DNA of 7,745 nt, taken from positions 1 to 7,745 of the forward strand of contig JASLFQ010000132.1 of the NCBI GenBank assembly GCA_030150595.1, read 5' to 3'. Origin of the DNA: Aquirhabdus sp. (GTDB lineage: Bacteria; Pseudomonadota; Gammaproteobacteria; Pseudomonadales; Moraxellaceae). The position numbers and the translations under genes are program-made. Below, piece after piece: positions 6,686-7,745 of the stretch; position 1 is the stretch's first letter, and each line of letters starts with the position of its first letter. The notes under the pieces were generated by a model. It worked only from the letters and a program-made list of their open reading frames with translations, was not told where the DNA came from and made no database searches.

Positions 6686-6699
6686 GATCATCTAGAATT

Positions 6700-6721
6700 C
6701 TTGTACTTACATACAAGTTTT
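6700..6721 (+). terminator. Weak hairpin between the two mini-lipoprotein genes
   Basis: CTTGTA (6700-6705) pairs with TACAAG (6712-6717) and is followed by TTTT. The stem is short and AT-rich, so it probably only reduces read-through into the second gene or marks a processing site. Confidence 0.35.
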
Positions 6722-6754
6722 AACGTTTCATTTATTTATTAAGGTGCGAAAATC

Positions 6755-6859
6755 ATGAAGAAAGTCATTGTTCCAATTTTAATGGTCATGGCATTAAGCT
6801 TAAGTCTTGGCGGTTGTATTATCGATCCAGATTTTTGGCATCACCATCATTGGCACTAA
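6755..6859 (+). CDS. Very small His-rich lipoprotein (34 residues), paralogue of the preceding gene
   Basis: The ATG at 6755 opens MKKVIVPILMVMALSLSLGGC, a lipoprotein signal with lipobox L18-G-G-C21. The mature peptide is only 14 residues, CIIDPDFWHHHHWH, with five histidines and two tryptophans. It shares the leader pattern (K--I-P-LM-MALSLS) and the post-Cys pattern CI-DP--W with the 46-residue gene upstream, so the pair looks like a tandem duplication whose tails have diverged. The leader sequences are also similar (TTAAGGCGC and TTAAGGTGC). AAGGTG lies about eight bases before the ATG. A metal-binding or metal-buffering role at the membrane is inferred from composition only. A strong terminator follows. 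Confidence 0.8.
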   Translation: MKKVIVPILMVMALSLSLGGCIIDPDFWHHHHWH

Positions 6860-6889
6860 TCTGCTCAGCGAAATAGACCGATCGTAGTC

Positions 6890-6910
6890 ATAATTGCAAT
6901 CAGCAATTAT
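6890..6910 (+). repeat. Perfect 8-bp inverted repeat after the mini-lipoprotein pair
   Basis: ATAATTGC (6890-6897) and GCAATTAT (6903-6910) are separated by five bases. No T run follows. It stands just before the strong terminator and may protect the 3' end of the small mRNA or be a protein-binding dyad. Confidence 0.5.
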
Positions 6911-6921
6911 CTACAGCAATC

Positions 6922-6956
6922 ATAAAATCAGCACTGACTTTGAGTGCTGATTTTAT
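6922..6956. terminator. Strong bidirectional terminator
   Basis: A perfect 14-bp stem (6922-6935 with 6943-6956) encloses a seven-base loop. The core is ATCAGCACT/AGTGCTGAT, flanked by A and T tracts on both sides, so it can act on either strand. It ends the mini-lipoprotein transcript and insulates dnaE. Confidence 0.92.
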
Positions 6957-7096
6957 CTATTTGTTATATATTAATTTTTTATTGACCACTACCAAAACAA
7001 TGACTTCTTAGTGTTCTATAGTTTTACTGCTCATCCAAATCATTCTTTCTAACAAAAAATTTCCACATTAGTACACCGACTCGAACAATACACCCG

Positions 7097-7105
7097 TGTT
7101 ATCAT
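7097..7105 (+). promoter_or_regulatory. Candidate dnaE promoter (extended -10)
   Basis: TGT-TATCAT is an extended -10 with five of six matches. The -35 is weak (CCGACT at 18 bp). Transcription would start near 7112, giving a leader of about 45 bases that begins at the hairpin 7113-7130. Confidence 0.5.
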
Positions 7106-7112
7106 CGCCCCC

Positions 7113-7130
7113 TTCCTTGAAAACAAGGAA
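7113..7130 (+). promoter_or_regulatory. 5' leader hairpin of dnaE
   Basis: TTCCTTG (7113-7119) and CAAGGAA (7124-7130) form a perfect 7-bp stem with an AAAA loop. It coincides with the predicted 5' end of the dnaE mRNA. There is no T run. It may stabilise the message or modulate translation. Confidence 0.5.
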
Positions 7131-7155
7131 TATCATCGTCGGCGTGGAATGTGAT

Positions 7156-7745
7156 ATGACTTTTATTCATCTTGGTGTACATAGCGAATTTTCAATTATT
7201 GACTCGATTGCGCGTGTTGACGAGCTCGTCAAACAGGCAGCCGTCTGCAATATGCCGGCGCTTGCACTGACTGATTTGTCGAATCTCCATGCTGCTGTTA
7301 AGTTCTATACGGGATGCCGTTCTAAAGGTATTAAACCGATCCTCGGTAGCGAAGTTCGTTTAGAGGATAATAGTGGACGTGTCACATTACTCGCCATGAA
7401 TCAAATCGGCTGGAGACATCTCACCGAAGTGGTCTCCCAAGGCTATATTGAAGGTCTGACGTTAGGCATCCCTCTGATCAAAACCCAATGGATCTTTCAT
7501 AAAAATAATGGCTTGATTGCGTTACTTGGGCAAAATAGTGACGTTGGACAGGCACTCAGAAGCGCAACACCAGAACGCGCAGAGACTTTGCTTGAAGCAT
7601 GGCGCAGCCATTTTGGTGATCGGGTCTATCTGACGATCGCGCGTACAGGACGTATCGGCGAAAGTGCTTATGTTGATGCAGTACTTGCACTTGCAGAACA
7701 CTTACAAGTTCCTGTTGTGGCACAAAATGATGTTCGCTTTCTCAT
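7156..7745 (+). CDS. dnaE: DNA polymerase III alpha subunit DnaE, N-terminal part (truncated by window edge)
   Basis: The first 196 codons are present and the gene leaves the window on the right. DnaE is the catalytic subunit of the replicative DNA polymerase III. The visible part is the N-terminal PHP domain: MTFIHLGVHSEFSIIDSIARVDELV, then MPALALTDLSNLHAAVKFY (about 35-53), GIKPILGSEV, LLAMNQIGWRHLTEVVS and VVAQNDVRFL. The motif LTDLSN replaces the LTDHGN form found in alpha subunits with an intact PHP metal site. E. coli has TDFTN there and lacks PHP activity, so this PHP domain is probably also inactive. The ATG at 7156 fits the start of homologues as remembered. An in-frame GTG at 7144 would add four residues. 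The Shine-Dalgarno signal is poor (GGA about eight bases upstream). Confidence 0.95.
   Translation, partial: MTFIHLGVHSEFSIIDSIARVDELVKQAAVCNMPALALTDLSNLHAAVKFYTGCRSKGIKPILGSEVRLEDNSGRVTLLAMNQIGWRHLTEVVSQGYIEGLTLGIPLIKTQWIFHKNNGLIALLGQNSDVGQALRSATPERAETLLEAWRSHFGDRVYLTIARTGRIGESAYVDAVLALAEHLQVPVVAQNDVRFL

Overview
The window reads as a chromosomal segment of a gammaproteobacterium of the Acinetobacter/Moraxellaceae type. It has moderate-to-low GC. The DnaE N-terminus begins MTFIHLGVHSEFS, the aminotransferase is close to E. coli AlaA, and the core genes mfd, lysS, gpx, msrB, an alaA-like gene and dnaE all resemble that lineage. The genus call is an inference from protein resemblance, not from a database search.

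Positions 1-3723 are all on the minus strand. They hold the first 111 codons of mfd (transcription-repair coupling factor), then an uncharacterised 158-residue gene that starts 8 bases after lysS ends and is probably co-transcribed with it. lysS (class II lysyl-tRNA synthetase) follows, then gpx (thiol/glutathione peroxidase) with a strong terminator, and msrB (methionine sulfoxide reductase B). msrB and gpx form a small oxidative-damage cluster: one removes peroxides, the other repairs oxidised methionine. The best msrB start is the ATG at 3723 with a good ribosome binding site, not an upstream in-frame TTG.

An AT-rich divergent region (3724-4028) separates msrB from a plus-strand AlaA-like alanine aminotransferase. 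Its catalytic body matches the usual 405 residues, but an in-frame N-terminal extension of 110 residues of unknown function precedes it. A clear terminator follows.

Positions 5791-6859 form an accessory-looking envelope region, all plus strand. It holds a secreted DUF1566-type protein and two very small tandem lipoprotein genes (46 and 34 codons) too short for routine gene calling. The small lipoproteins share their leader and the pattern C-I-x-D-P-x-aromatic-W, and both end in histidine-rich tails that suggest metal binding at the membrane surface. The region also has several inverted repeats in leaders and gaps. A strong bidirectional terminator closes it.

The window ends inside dnaE (DNA polymerase III alpha), whose leader carries an extended -10 promoter and a perfect 7-bp hairpin. 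No tRNA, rRNA, insertion sequence, CRISPR array or attachment site was seen. The features most worth following up are the paired His-rich mini-lipoproteins and the N-terminal extension on the aminotransferase. No complete new defence or mobile system is evident.
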